Assembly (NCBI RefSeq): GCF_003201205.1
Contig: NZ_QICN01000004.1
Span: 248,001 to 312,000 of the forward strand
Length of the DNA: 64,000 nt
Direction: 5' to 3'
Source of the DNA: Sinimarinibacterium flocculans
Lineage (GTDB): Bacteria; Pseudomonadota; Gammaproteobacteria; Nevskiales; Nevskiaceae
Shown: in pieces, positions 8,737-17,472 of the stretch
Position numbering within the stretch: the stretch's first letter is position 1
How the letters are laid out: each line of letters starts with the position of its first letter
Translations under genes and position numbers: made by a program
Notes under the pieces: model-generated
Database searches by the model: none
What the model saw: only the letters and a program-made list of their open reading frames with translations
What the model was told of the DNA's origin: nothing

Positions 8737-9996
8737 CTAGCGCTGGCCGCGCCGGGCTGCGAGCCGGCAGAAGAAGTCGACGTACTGGCCGTGTCCGAGC
8801 GGGAAGATCAGGTTCAGGCGCAGCGGGTCATCGGCATCGCTGATGCCGCTGAGCGCCTGCCACAGGCGTGGGTCTTGCGCGTCGTGGGCCTGTGCGAGCA
8901 GGGCGGCGTCGATGCCCGCGCGCCGCACCTCGCCGCCACTGCTGTCGACGTAGCAGACGAGGTTGTCGCGGCCGAAGCGCCGGCCCAGGTTCTGCACCAG
9001 CGTGAGGAAGCCGCGGTCGCTGCCGCCGCGCCGGCGAGTGCCGTCGGCATCCTCGACCGAGGTCACCGTGTCGCCGACGCCGATGAGACGCGGCATCAGG
9101 GCCTTGTCGAGGCTGCGCTCGGCGAGATCGAGCAAGGCATCGAGCGTGTGCGGCGCCTCGCGCGCATTGAAGCGCTCGCCGAGCGGATGGCTGCCGGTCC
9201 TGCGCGCGTAGTAGTGGTTGAGCGCGACGAGCACGCCGACCTCCTTGACGGCGCCACGCAGCATCAGCTGGAAATCGGTCGTGCCGGCGTGTTCGGCATC
9301 GGCAGGCTTGATGCGCTCGCGGCCATCCGCCTCGTGGCCGAGATTCGGCGCGTAATGCACGAAGAAGGCGGCGCCGAGGCCCTGCGCCTCCGCCTGCCGC
9401 AGCTGCTCGGCCATGAACGCCGCCGCCGCCTGTTGCAGGCGCGCATAGAGCCCGGGCCGATCGGCATATCGGTGATGCAGGGCGTTGAGGTTGAGGGTGG
9501 GGGACGCAGGGTTGTCGAGCACGGTCGTCTCGACCAGCCTCTCCAGTTCGTCGGACGGGATGTCGAACGGCGGCGACGCCAGCATCGTGCGCAGGGCCTG
9601 CCGGGCGCGTTGCGGAACGCCGGCGAGGAAGGCCAGTTCGGCCTCGCTGACGCCGGGATGCGACACCGCGCCGAAGCGGTCCTGCAACTGGATGCCGCCG
9701 GCGCCCAGGCCCGGCAGATAGAGCCCGTGCGAACGCGCCAGCGCAGCGTCGCCCAGTGCGCGCTCGACGATGCCGTTCACGCCGCGGCGACCGATGTGCT
9801 CGCCGTTGGTGAGCACCTGGAAATGTCCGTCGAGTTCGCGTGCCGCCTCGATGTAGTGGCGCGCCAGGGTCCGCGTCAGCGGGTCCCGGGCCAGGGGCAT
9901 GCAGACGCCGTCGAGGTCCTGGATGAGCAGCAGGTCCGGCGTGGCGGCCAGAGCACTCAGTGCGGCGTCGTGGTCGAGCGAGTAGAGCGGGTGCAT
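8737..9996 (-). CDS. stpA: Glucosylglycerol-3-phosphate phosphatase (StpA type)
   Basis: The 419-residue protein resembles cyanobacterial StpA along its whole length. It has LLLIQDLDGVCM at about 22-33 (HAD-like DxD nucleophile motif), LTNGEHIGRRGVNGIVE, FFVHYAPNLG, GTTDFQLMLRG, LIGVGDTVTS and VCYVDSSGGEV. In salt-stressed cyanobacteria this enzyme dephosphorylates glucosylglycerol 3-phosphate to the osmolyte glucosylglycerol. The synthase GgpS is not in the window. The gene is last in a minus-strand series, 20 bases after the fructosamine-kinase-like gene, and meets prpF tail to tail with a 10-base gap. Activity on another sugar phosphate is possible. Confidence 0.85.
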   Translation of the reverse strand: MHPLYSLDHDAALSALAATPDLLLIQDLDGVCMPLARDPLTRTLARHYIEAARELDGHFQVLTNGEHIGRRGVNGIVERALGDAALARSHGLYLPGLGAGGIQLQDRFGAVSHPGVSEAELAFLAGVPQRARQALRTMLASPPFDIPSDELERLVETTVLDNPASPTLNLNALHHRYADRPGLYARLQQAAAAFMAEQLRQAEAQGLGAAFFVHYAPNLGHEADGRERIKPADAEHAGTTDFQLMLRGAVKEVGVLVALNHYYARRTGSHPLGERFNAREAPHTLDALLDLAERSLDKALMPRLIGVGDTVTSVEDADGTRRRGGSDRGFLTLVQNLGRRFGRDNLVCYVDSSGGEVRRAGIDAALLAQAHDAQDPRLWQALSGISDADDPLRLNLIFPLGHGQYVDFFCRLAARRGQR

Positions 9997-10016
9997 GCCG
10001 TCATGTTAGCCCCGCG

Positions 10017-10823
10017 TCACACGCCGGCGTCGCGCAACTGGCGCTCGACCAGCGCCCGGTAGCCCTGGCCGAACAGCGTCAGGTGTACCAGCGCCGGCCA
10101 CAGGCGGTAGATGGGCAGGCGCTCGGCGTGACCGGGCCGCCGCGGACCGTATCCGGCATGAAAGTCGGCATCCGGCCGGTCGAACAGCTGCAGCATGGCC
10201 AGATCGACCTCGGCATCTCCGTAGTAGCAGGCAGGATCGATCAGCGCGGCGACGCGATGGCCTGCGCACAGCACGTTGCCGTGCCAGAGATCGCCGTGCA
10301 GCAGCGAGGCCGGCGGTGTCGCAGGCAGCCGCGCGTCGAGCGTGCCGGCGAGGCGTTCGATGCGCCGCGCCAGCGCGGAGGGCAGCGACGGCACGAGGGG
10401 CAGCAGGCGTCGCTGCGCCCAGAACGTCGGCCAGTGCGCATGAGTACGGTTGTCGATCGGCAGCGGGCCGAAGGCGTAGTCCTGCGCCCAGCCGTAGCCG
10501 GGTCCGGTACGGGCGTGCAGGCGTGCGAGGACGCAACCGAGGTCGTGCCAGGCCGGGGCGACCGCTCCGTCCGCATCGACCCAGGACAGCACCAGCACCT
10601 GCCCGTCGCAGGCCAGCACCTCCGGTGTCGGGGCGCCGGCCGCACGCAGCGCCTGCAGCATCGCGGCCTCCACCGGCGCGGCGCCGCCGGCCTTGACGAC
10701 GGCGTGCAGGCCATCGTCGAACACGAGTCGTTGCACCGTCGACAGGTCGCCGCCGGCAAGGGGCTCGGCGCGCTGCAGGCGGCGTCCGAGCAGGTCGGCC
10801 GCGTGCCGGGCCGCGTCGGTCAT
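10017..10823 (-). CDS. Fructosamine kinase family protein
   Basis: The 268-residue protein has the aminoglycoside-phosphotransferase-like kinase fold: an N-terminal lysine (K44, HAVVKAGG), the catalytic loop LLHGDLWHGNV with D178, and the metal-binding IDPACYYGD with D196. Members phosphorylate protein-bound ketosamines or ribulosamines for deglycation. The start overlaps the end of the tyrosine phosphatase gene by 4 bases, a pairing often seen and suggestive of joint repair of sugar adducts. The substrate is not deducible from sequence. Confidence 0.9.
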   Translation of the reverse strand: MTDAARHAADLLGRRLQRAEPLAGGDLSTVQRLVFDDGLHAVVKAGGAAPVEAAMLQALRAAGAPTPEVLACDGQVLVLSWVDADGAVAPAWHDLGCVLARLHARTGPGYGWAQDYAFGPLPIDNRTHAHWPTFWAQRRLLPLVPSLPSALARRIERLAGTLDARLPATPPASLLHGDLWHGNVLCAGHRVAALIDPACYYGDAEVDLAMLQLFDRPDADFHAGYGPRRPGHAERLPIYRLWPALVHLTLFGQGYRALVERQLRDAGV

Positions 10824-11284
10824 GCACGCAGCGTGTGGACGAGCGCCGCGGCGCCGGCGCTCACGTCCGCCCAGGTCAGGTCGAAACCTTCGGCGTCGCC
10901 GTAGTAGGGATCGGCCACCGATTCGCCGGCGCGACCGGCCACGTGATCCAGCAGCAGGCTCAGTTCGGCGCGCGCGTCGGCGGGCCGGAGTCGCCGCAGC
11001 AGGCGCAGATTCTCGCCGTCCATGGCCACGACATGGGTGAAGCGATGGAAATCCGCCGCGCAGACCTGGCGCGCGCGGTAGTGCGCGATGTCGATGCCAT
11101 GACGACGCGCCACCGCCTGCGCGCGACGGTCGGGCGCATGCCCGACATGCCAGTCGCCGGTGCCGGCGGAGTCGATCTCGACCTCCAGGCCCACGCGCGA
11201 GGCCTCGGCACGGAACGCCGCTTCCGCCAGCGGCGAGCGGCAGATGTTGCCCAGACAGACGAACAGCACCGCAGGTTCGCGCAT
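10820..11284 (-). CDS. Low-molecular-weight protein-tyrosine phosphatase
   Basis: The 154-residue protein has the P-loop CLGNICRS at residues 10-17 (nucleophile C10, R16) and the general-acid loop DPYYGD with D125. The whole LMW-PTP domain is present. Partners next to fructosamine kinase homologues may dephosphorylate sugars or protein-bound sugar phosphates rather than phosphotyrosine; this is inference. The gene overlaps the kinase gene and follows the thiolase gene by 51 bases on the same strand. Confidence 0.93.
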   Translation of the reverse strand: MREPAVLFVCLGNICRSPLAEAAFRAEASRVGLEVEIDSAGTGDWHVGHAPDRRAQAVARRHGIDIAHYRARQVCAADFHRFTHVVAMDGENLRLLRRLRPADARAELSLLLDHVAGRAGESVADPYYGDAEGFDLTWADVSAGAAALVHTLRA

Positions 11285-11335
11285 GCGGGACTCCGGTGAT
11301 CCATCGAAACGAGGATCAGAGGATACCGCTCGGCG

Positions 11336-12517
11336 TCAGCAGCGCTCGTAGAGCGTGACCACGCAGGCGCCGCCGAGGCCGAGGTTGTGCTGCAGCGCGA
11401 GACGTGCGCCGTCGACCTGGCGCTCTCCGGCGCTGCCGCGCAGCTGATGGACCAGCTCGGTGCACTGCGCCAGTCCGGTCGCACCCAGCGGATGGCCCTT
11501 GGACAGCAGGCCGCCGGACGGGTTGGTGACCACGCGTCCGCCATAGGTGTTGTCGCCGTCGCAGACGAAGCGTTCGGCCTCGCCCTCGGCGCACAGGCCC
11601 AGACCTTCGTAGGTGATCAGCTCGTTCTGCGCGAAGCAGTCGTGCAGCTCGACGACGTCCACGTCCTGCGGGCCGATGCCGGCGGCGGTGTAGACCGACT
11701 GCGCCGCGCGGCGGGTCATGCCGTAGCCGACCAGTTCACGCATGTCGCGCGACTCAAAGGTCGCGGGGGTGTCGGTGGTCATCGCCTGTGCGCGGATGCG
11801 CACGTCGCTGCGCAGGCCGTGGCGGCGCGCGAAGCCTTCGCTGCACAGCACCGCGGCGGCGGCGCCGCAGGTGGGCGGACAGGCCATCAGGCGCGTCATG
11901 ACACCGGGCCAGATCGCCGGCGAGGCCATGACTTCGTCCTCGTCGACCACCTTGCGGAACAGCGCGAGCGGGTTGTTCGCGGCGTGCCGGCTGGCCTTCG
12001 CGCGGATCTTGGCGAAGGTCGACAGCTGCGTGCCGTACTGCTTCATGTGCGCCAGCCCGGCGCCGCCGAAGTAGCGGATCGCCAGCGGAATCTGCGGTTC
12101 GCCGACGAGTTCGTCGGCCAGTGCATCGAAGCGCTCGAAGGGGCTGGGCCGGTCATCGAACTGCGTGCCGAGGGCGCCCGGCTTCATCTGCTCGAAGCCC
12201 AGCGCGAGCACGCAGTCGGCGGCGCCCGAGGCGATGGCCTGGCGCGCAAGGAACAGCGCGCTGGAACCGGTCGAGCAGTTGTTGTTGACGTTGAGCACCG
12301 GCACACCGCTCATGCCGACCTCGTAGAGCGCGCGCTGTCCGCAGGTCGAGTCGCCGTAGACGTAGCCGGCGTAGGCCTGCTCGATCCAGGCATGGTCGAC
12401 AGCGGCGTCCTCGAGCGCCAGGCGCGCGGCGCTTGCGCCCATCTGCGGGTACGGCGCCGAGGCGCCCGGTTTTGCAAACGGAATCATGCCGACGCCGGCG
12501 ACGATGACGGGCTGCAT
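11336..12517 (-). CDS. SCP2-type thiolase / acetyl-CoA acetyltransferase
   Basis: The 393-residue protein belongs to the lipid-transfer (SCP-x) thiolase branch. It has the nucleophilic C81 in NNNCSTGSS, the ELHDCFAQNEL segment and the C-terminal GHPLGATG loop. An open frame continues upstream of 12517, but the ATG there has a good GAGGAG ribosome site and gives the family N-terminus (MQPVIVAGVGM). It diverges from the SDR gene at 12646. With the ketone carboxylase and acetoacetate-CoA ligase nearby, it is a candidate for thiolysis of the resulting 3-ketoacyl-CoA. That role is inferred. Confidence 0.88.
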   Translation of the reverse strand: MQPVIVAGVGMIPFAKPGASAPYPQMGASAARLALEDAAVDHAWIEQAYAGYVYGDSTCGQRALYEVGMSGVPVLNVNNNCSTGSSALFLARQAIASGAADCVLALGFEQMKPGALGTQFDDRPSPFERFDALADELVGEPQIPLAIRYFGGAGLAHMKQYGTQLSTFAKIRAKASRHAANNPLALFRKVVDEDEVMASPAIWPGVMTRLMACPPTCGAAAAVLCSEGFARRHGLRSDVRIRAQAMTTDTPATFESRDMRELVGYGMTRRAAQSVYTAAGIGPQDVDVVELHDCFAQNELITYEGLGLCAEGEAERFVCDGDNTYGGRVVTNPSGGLLSKGHPLGATGLAQCTELVHQLRGSAGERQVDGARLALQHNLGLGGACVVTLYERC

Positions 12518-12645
12518 GGGGTGCTCCTCGACGCATGCTGGACCCCGACCGTAAGGCGCAGAGGCCGCGGACACACCGCCCATTGAGGTAGGGCGCACTG
12601 CAGGCGCGGGTCCCAGACTGCGGCCGCGACCACGAGGAGAACAAC

Positions 12646-13413
12646 ATGCCCTTCGACTTTCACGACAAGACCGTGCTGGTCACTGGCGCGGCGTCCGGTA
12701 TCGGGCTGGCGATCGCGCGGGCGTTTCTCGATGCGGGCGCTCGCGTGCTGGCGACCGACATCGACGAGGTGGCGCTCGCAGCGGTGCCGGTGCCGGAAGC
12801 GTCGGATCGGCGCTGGTTCGCCCGGCGGCTCGATGCGGCATCCGCTACGGAGATCGCGGTGTTCATGAAGGCCGTCGAGCAGGAGTTCGGCGCGCTGGAC
12901 GCACTGATCAACAACGCCGGACTGGCACGGCTCGAGCCGATCGCCGACCTCAGCGAAGCGGCGATCGACCTGCAGTTCGCCGTCCTGCTCAAGGGGCCGA
13001 TGCTGGCCGCGCGCCACGCCTTGCCGCTGCTCGCGCGCAGCGGCGGCAGCATCGTCAACATCGCGTCGATCGCGGCCATCATCCAGGCCGGCGGCCATGC
13101 CTGCTACAGCGCCTGCAAGGCCGGCCTGGTCAAGTTCACCCGCGATCTGGTGAAGGAACAGCCGAACATCCGGAGCAACGTGATTCTGCCGGGCTTCATC
13201 GATACGCCGATCCTGCGGGCCTACGGCGAGGGCGAGGCATTGGCGCGGATCAAGCGCGACGTCGCGCAGCGGGTGCCGCTCGGCAGGCTGGGGTCTGCGC
13301 AGGACATCGCCGACGCGGCGCTGTTTCTGTGTTCCGACCGCGCCCGCTACGTGTCGGGCGCCGCACTGGTCGTCGACGGCGGCGTGACCTGTACCAGCCT
13401 GGAGAACATGTAG
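12646..13413 (+). CDS. SDR-family oxidoreductase
   Basis: The 255-residue protein is a classical short-chain dehydrogenase: TGAASGIG (about 13-20) for NAD(P) binding, NNAG, and the catalytic Y154-x3-K158 (YSACK). ATDID after the second strand favours NAD over NADP. A GAGGAG ribosome site precedes the ATG. It is the first gene on the plus strand, divergent from the thiolase, in front of the reductase and the LAL regulator. It may oxidise a secondary alcohol to the ketone used downstream; that is a guess from context. Confidence 0.85.
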   Translation: MPFDFHDKTVLVTGAASGIGLAIARAFLDAGARVLATDIDEVALAAVPVPEASDRRWFARRLDAASATEIAVFMKAVEQEFGALDALINNAGLARLEPIADLSEAAIDLQFAVLLKGPMLAARHALPLLARSGGSIVNIASIAAIIQAGGHACYSACKAGLVKFTRDLVKEQPNIRSNVILPGFIDTPILRAYGEGEALARIKRDVAQRVPLGRLGSAQDIADAALFLCSDRARYVSGAALVVDGGVTCTSLENM

Positions 13414-13440
13414 GCGGACGCGCGCACCGGGCGTGCCCCT

Positions 13441-13501
13441 CTTTCGGGTGGGGCGGGGGTGGCCCTGCCACCCTAAGCTCGGGCAAAACGGGGCATTGCC
13501 C
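13441..13501 (+). promoter_or_regulatory. Motif-rich regulatory region before the reductase gene
   Basis: Three signals lie within 61 bases. CTTTCGGGTGGGG (13441-13453) is repeated exactly at 17392-17404 before the carboxylase genes. GGGTGGC-CCT-GCCACCC (13457-13473) is a perfect 17-base palindrome. GGGCAA (13481-13486) pairs with TTGCCC (13496-13501) across 9 bases. The ribosome site GAGGAG and the ATG at 13525 follow. Together they look like activator or repressor sites for the local regulator. Confidence 0.5.
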
Positions 13502-13524
13502 ATCACATCAGCGAGGAGAACCGA

Positions 13525-14544
13525 ATGCCGACCACGGCGCGCCACTGGTATTACAACCAGCCTCCCAAGGGCGACATCGATGCGCAGACGCTGGTCCTGC
13601 GGTCGGAGCCGGTGCCGGCGCTCGAGGACGGCGAGTTCCTGATCCGCGCGGTCTACATGTCGCTGGATGCGACCCATCGCCTGTGGATCGGCGAGTGGGA
13701 CATCTACATGGATCGCATCCCGCTGGGCGAGCGCATGCGCGGCTTTCTCGTCGGCGAAGTCGTCGAATCGCGCCACGCCGGCTACCAGGCGGGCGACCGG
13801 GTTGTCGGTCTGGGCACCTGGTCGGAGTATCTCGTCGACGACGGTTCCGCCTTCCAGAAGCTGCCGCCGCTGCCGGGCCTGCCGCTGGCCGATGCCTTCG
13901 GCGTGCTCACCGTGGCCGGTCCGACGGCGCTGGTCGGCCTGATGGAGATCGGCAAGCCCAAGCCGGGCGACACCGTGGTCGTCACCGCCGCGGCCGGTGC
14001 GGTGGGCATGCTCGTCGGTCAGATCGCCAAGATCCACGGCTGCCGCACGATCGGCGTCGCCGGCGGCCGCGAGAAGTGCGACTGGCTCAAGCGCGAGATG
14101 GGCTATGACGAGGTCGTCGACTACAAGAACGAGAACGTCGTCGAGCGGCTGAAGGCGCTGGCGCCCGGCGGCGTCGATGTGCATTTCGAGAACGTCGGCG
14201 GCGACGTGCTCGATGCCGGCCTCACGGTGATGAAGGACTTCGGCCGGGTGGTGATCTGCGGACTGATCTCCACCTACAACGCCTCGGGGCCGGTGCCGGG
14301 ACCGTACATGTTCCGCAATCTGATCATGCGGCGGCTGACGGTGCAGGGCTTCGTGATTCTGGATTATCTGGACCGCTATCCGGAGTTCCAGCAGAAGCTC
14401 GCCGGCTGGATGCTCGAAGGCCGGCTCAAGTATCGTCTGCACGTGGTCGACGGCATCGAGAATGCCGTCGATGCGCTCAAGCTGCTGTACAGCGGCGGCA
14501 ACAACGGCAAGGTGATGGTCCGCATCGGACCGGATCCCGGCTGA
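13525..14544 (+). CDS. NADP-dependent medium-chain reductase (CurA/leukotriene B4 12-hydroxydehydrogenase-like)
   Basis: The 339-residue protein is a zinc-free MDR enzyme. It has the characteristic early segment VYMSLDATHRLWI and the Rossmann motif AAAGAVG at about 158-164, and ends in NNGKVMVRIGP. Relatives reduce alpha,beta-unsaturated ketones or enals with NADPH. The gene follows the SDR by 111 bases containing several symmetric motifs and precedes the LAL regulator by 52 bases. Reduction of an enone to the ketone substrate of the carboxylase would fit, but is not shown. Confidence 0.88.
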   Translation: MPTTARHWYYNQPPKGDIDAQTLVLRSEPVPALEDGEFLIRAVYMSLDATHRLWIGEWDIYMDRIPLGERMRGFLVGEVVESRHAGYQAGDRVVGLGTWSEYLVDDGSAFQKLPPLPGLPLADAFGVLTVAGPTALVGLMEIGKPKPGDTVVVTAAAGAVGMLVGQIAKIHGCRTIGVAGGREKCDWLKREMGYDEVVDYKNENVVERLKALAPGGVDVHFENVGGDVLDAGLTVMKDFGRVVICGLISTYNASGPVPGPYMFRNLIMRRLTVQGFVILDYLDRYPEFQQKLAGWMLEGRLKYRLHVVDGIENAVDALKLLYSGGNNGKVMVRIGPDPG

Positions 14545-14596
14545 CGCGAACGACGCAGACGGCGCGCCACGGCAGGCAGCCGAGGAGGTGGCGGAC

Positions 14597-17344
14597 ATGC
14601 AGGGCAGCCCCAGGCGCCGCAATGCGGCGATCGACTCGGTGGCGGCGGGCATCGCCAACGATCCGCAGTACGGCGGCGCGGAAGGCGCGCTGCGCACGCA
14701 CGTGCTCCGTCACGAGCCGCTGGAACGGCTCAAGCAGCATCAGCGGGTCCCTCTGGTCATCGTCCGCGGCCCCGCCGGTTTCGGCAAGACCACGCTGCTG
14801 CGCCAGTACTCGCAGTTCCGCGCCGACCAGGGCGACCGCATCGCCTGGGCGCGCATGGACGCGCAGGCCACCGACACCACGCAGTTTCTGCGCCTGCTCT
14901 GCGATGCGGTCGACGGCTTCGACGAACACCAGCGCCAGCGTCGCGTGCGCAGCGACCCGCGTCCGCCGACCCTGCAGAACCTGGCGCGCACCCTGCAGCG
15001 CATCGACGGCGCCGGCCTGGTCGTCGTCGACAACTTCGAGCAGGCCTTCACCGACGGCCTCGAGGGTGTGCTGGCGCAGATCGTGCGGCTGCTGCCGTCC
15101 GGGGTGCAGCTGTGCCTGGGCACGCGCGTGCTGCCCGGCGGCCGTCTGGCCGGACTGCAGCTGCGCGAGCAGGTGGTGATCGTCGACGAGGACGAGCTGC
15201 GCTTCCGTCCCGCGGAAAGCCACGAGTTCTTCCGCGAGTTCGCCGACCTGTCGCCGCGCGAGATCGACGACATCCACGCCAGTACCGACGGCTGGCCGGC
15301 TGCATTGCAGTGCTACCGCCTGTGCCTGCGGCGCGGTCGTCGCCATCGCAGTCTGGCGCGTGCCGGCAAGGGCGTGACCAGCGACCTGATCGACTTTCTG
15401 GCGACCGAGGTCTTCGAGCATCTGGCGACGGACCTTCAGGCCGCACTGTTCGATCTGAGCGTGCCGGAGAAGATCAGCAGCTCGCTGGTCGAACATCTCA
15501 CCGGCGTCGAGGACGGCGAGCAGCTGATCCGCCGCATCGAACGTGCCGGCCTGTTCCTCGCCAATACCGATCTCGAAGGCCGCTGGTACCGCTTCCACAA
15601 CCTGTTCCGGCGCTTTTTGCTCGCGCGCATGCGCCGCGAGGTGTCGGAAGCCGAGCTGCGACAGCGCCATCGCTGCGTCGCCGACTGGTACGCCGAGCAC
15701 GGCTACCGCGAGGAGGCGATCCAGCACGCCATCGAGGCCGGCGACCATCCGCGCGCGCTGGACCTGCTGACCGGTGTCATCGATCACCTGCTGGCACAGG
15801 AACGCCTCGCGCTGATCGAGCGTTACGTCGACGCGCTGCCCGTCGAGCTGATGCTCGACTGCGAGAACGTTGCCTCGGCGGCAATCATCGCCTACGGCTA
15901 CCGGCGCGCCTTCGACAAGGCCAACCGGCTGATCGAGGCGCGCGCGCAGCGTCTGGGCGCCAACGGCGACGCCCATGCCCGCGCCGTGCACGACTACGCG
16001 CAGCTGTTCGTACTCGCGGCGCAGGACCGCATCCAGGAGCTCGGCGAGCGCGCGCTCGACGCCAGCACGCGACTGGACGAGCGCGACGGCTTCCAGTACG
16101 CGGTGACGCTGAACGCGCGGGCGATGCAGCTGTGCGCGCAGTCGGATTTCGAGCAGGCGCGCGGCCTGCTGTTGCGTGCGCGTCCGCTGCACGACCGCGA
16201 CGGCTTCCTGTTCGGGCAGGCCTATCAGGAGGCCATCTACAGCATGACCCTGAGCGCCGAGGCGCACATCGCCGAGGCGGTGCGGGGCCTGGGGGCGGCA
16301 CTGCGGCGCACCGAGGAGGAAGCCCATGGTTCGGTGACTGCCGGCTCGGTGCTGGCGATGTACCTGGCCGATGGTTACTACGAACAGAACCGCATTCCGG
16401 AAGCCGAAACCCTGCTCAACGAGTACGGGCCGCTGGCGGAGAAGCAGGTCATCGTCGACTCGCTCGGCGTGATGTACCTGGTGCAGGCGCGCATCGCGAT
16501 GAACCGCGGCGATGCCGCCGCGGCCGAACACGTGCTCGAGCGTGCGCTCTACGCGGGATACCAGCACGGCTTCCAGCGACTGGTCGGCTATGCCCAGGCC
16601 GAACGGGTGCGCCTGTCCACGCTCGGCGGCGATCTGGACCTCGCCGAGCGGCGGCTGCGCGAGTTCGATGTCGCGCGCTTCTCCGCGGACGCCGCACTGA
16701 TGTTCCATGCCGGCGAGACGGAGGCGCATACCGTCACCTGGGCGCGGCTGATGATCCGGCTCGGGCGGCTGTCCGAGGCGCGCACCGAGCTGCAGTGGGC
16801 CCTGCGCATCGCGCGCAGCCGCCGGCGCCGGCGCCGCGAGCTCAAGCTGCTGGTCATGCTGGCGCTGGCGCACCAGGCGGAAGGCCACGCAAACCTGGCG
16901 CGACGCGCGCTGCTCGATGCACTGGAAATCGGCCTGCCGCGGCAGTTCGTCCGTGCGCTGCTCGACGAGGGGCCACCGGCGCTGGCGCTGCTGCGCGATC
17001 TCCGGCGCTGTTTCGACACGCTGCCCGACATCGCACGCCAGGAGGCCGTGCTGGCCGACCTCGATCATCTGCTCGCCGAAGCCGGCGAGCCCGGGCCCAG
17101 CCTGCTGCGGCCGGTGGCGCCGCCGCTGGATGCGCAGGGCGGGCTGCTGGAGTCGCTGACCAACAAGGAACGCCGCTTGCTCACCTATGTCGCCATGGGC
17201 CTGTCCAACAAGGATCTGGCCGAGCGCCTGTCGGTGTCGACCAATACCGTGAAGTGGCATCTGCGCAACATCTTCGAAAAGCTGCAGATCAACAACCGCA
17301 TGCAGGCGGTGGCGGTGGCCCGACAGCTCGGGCTGGTCGAGTAG
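14597..17344 (+). CDS. LAL (MalT/AlkS-like) LuxR-family transcriptional activator
   Basis: The 915-residue protein has an N-terminal STAND-type ATPase (Walker A GPAGFGKTTLL from about residue 58), a long helical TPR-like sensor region (about 330-800) and a C-terminal LuxR helix-turn-helix (LTNKERRLLTYVAMG, then DLAERLSVSTNTVKWHL). Such regulators oligomerise with ATP and an inducer and activate catabolic genes; MalT and AlkS are known examples. A GTG at 14588 would lengthen the protein slightly, but AGGAGG just upstream favours the ATG at 14597. It lies directly before the ketone carboxylase genes and probably controls them. Confidence 0.92.
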   Translation: MQGSPRRRNAAIDSVAAGIANDPQYGGAEGALRTHVLRHEPLERLKQHQRVPLVIVRGPAGFGKTTLLRQYSQFRADQGDRIAWARMDAQATDTTQFLRLLCDAVDGFDEHQRQRRVRSDPRPPTLQNLARTLQRIDGAGLVVVDNFEQAFTDGLEGVLAQIVRLLPSGVQLCLGTRVLPGGRLAGLQLREQVVIVDEDELRFRPAESHEFFREFADLSPREIDDIHASTDGWPAALQCYRLCLRRGRRHRSLARAGKGVTSDLIDFLATEVFEHLATDLQAALFDLSVPEKISSSLVEHLTGVEDGEQLIRRIERAGLFLANTDLEGRWYRFHNLFRRFLLARMRREVSEAELRQRHRCVADWYAEHGYREEAIQHAIEAGDHPRALDLLTGVIDHLLAQERLALIERYVDALPVELMLDCENVASAAIIAYGYRRAFDKANRLIEARAQRLGANGDAHARAVHDYAQLFVLAAQDRIQELGERALDASTRLDERDGFQYAVTLNARAMQLCAQSDFEQARGLLLRARPLHDRDGFLFGQAYQEAIYSMTLSAEAHIAEAVRGLGAALRRTEEEAHGSVTAGSVLAMYLADGYYEQNRIPEAETLLNEYGPLAEKQVIVDSLGVMYLVQARIAMNRGDAAAAEHVLERALYAGYQHGFQRLVGYAQAERVRLSTLGGDLDLAERRLREFDVARFSADAALMFHAGETEAHTVTWARLMIRLGRLSEARTELQWALRIARSRRRRRRELKLLVMLALAHQAEGHANLARRALLDALEIGLPRQFVRALLDEGPPALALLRDLRRCFDTLPDIARQEAVLADLDHLLAEAGEPGPSLLRPVAPPLDAQGGLLESLTNKERRLLTYVAMGLSNKDLAERLSVSTNTVKWHLRNIFEKLQINNRMQAVAVARQLGLVE

Positions 17345-17391
17345 GGGGACCGGCGAAGGGGTCTGCGCGCGGGACGGGGTGCAGATCAATT

Positions 17392-17417
17392 CTTTCGGGT
17401 GGGGTGCCGCGGGTGGC
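17392..17417 (+). promoter_or_regulatory. Second copy of the CTTTCGGGTGGGG motif, before the carboxylase operon
   Basis: CTTTCGGGTGGGG at 17392-17404 is identical to 13441-13453 and is again followed by GGGTGGC (17411-17417). It lies 56 bases upstream of the gamma-subunit start. The GGGTGG elements are 14 bases apart here and 11 in the other copy. It is a candidate binding site for the LAL activator encoded between the two copies. Confidence 0.45.
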
Positions 17418-17472
17418 TTTGGCCGAGTCTTCTCCCAGCAATGCGCACGACAGCGCAACGGAGGAGACGCAC

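Noticed and set aside
12484-17458. Long minus-strand open frames opposite the SDR, MDR and LAL genes
   Set aside because: Shadow frames of conserved plus-strand genes, without ribosome sites or recognisable domains.
17373-17470. Sigma-54 promoter before the carboxylase genes, as expected for an AcxR-type system
   Set aside because: No TGGCAC-N5-TTGC pattern is present in the gap, and the local regulator is LAL-type rather than a sigma-54 activator.
15112-17472. Long plus-strand frame upstream of the gamma-subunit gene
   Set aside because: It lies in another frame of the LAL regulator and is rich in Arg, Ala and Gly. Only the part from the TTG at 17473 is a real protein.
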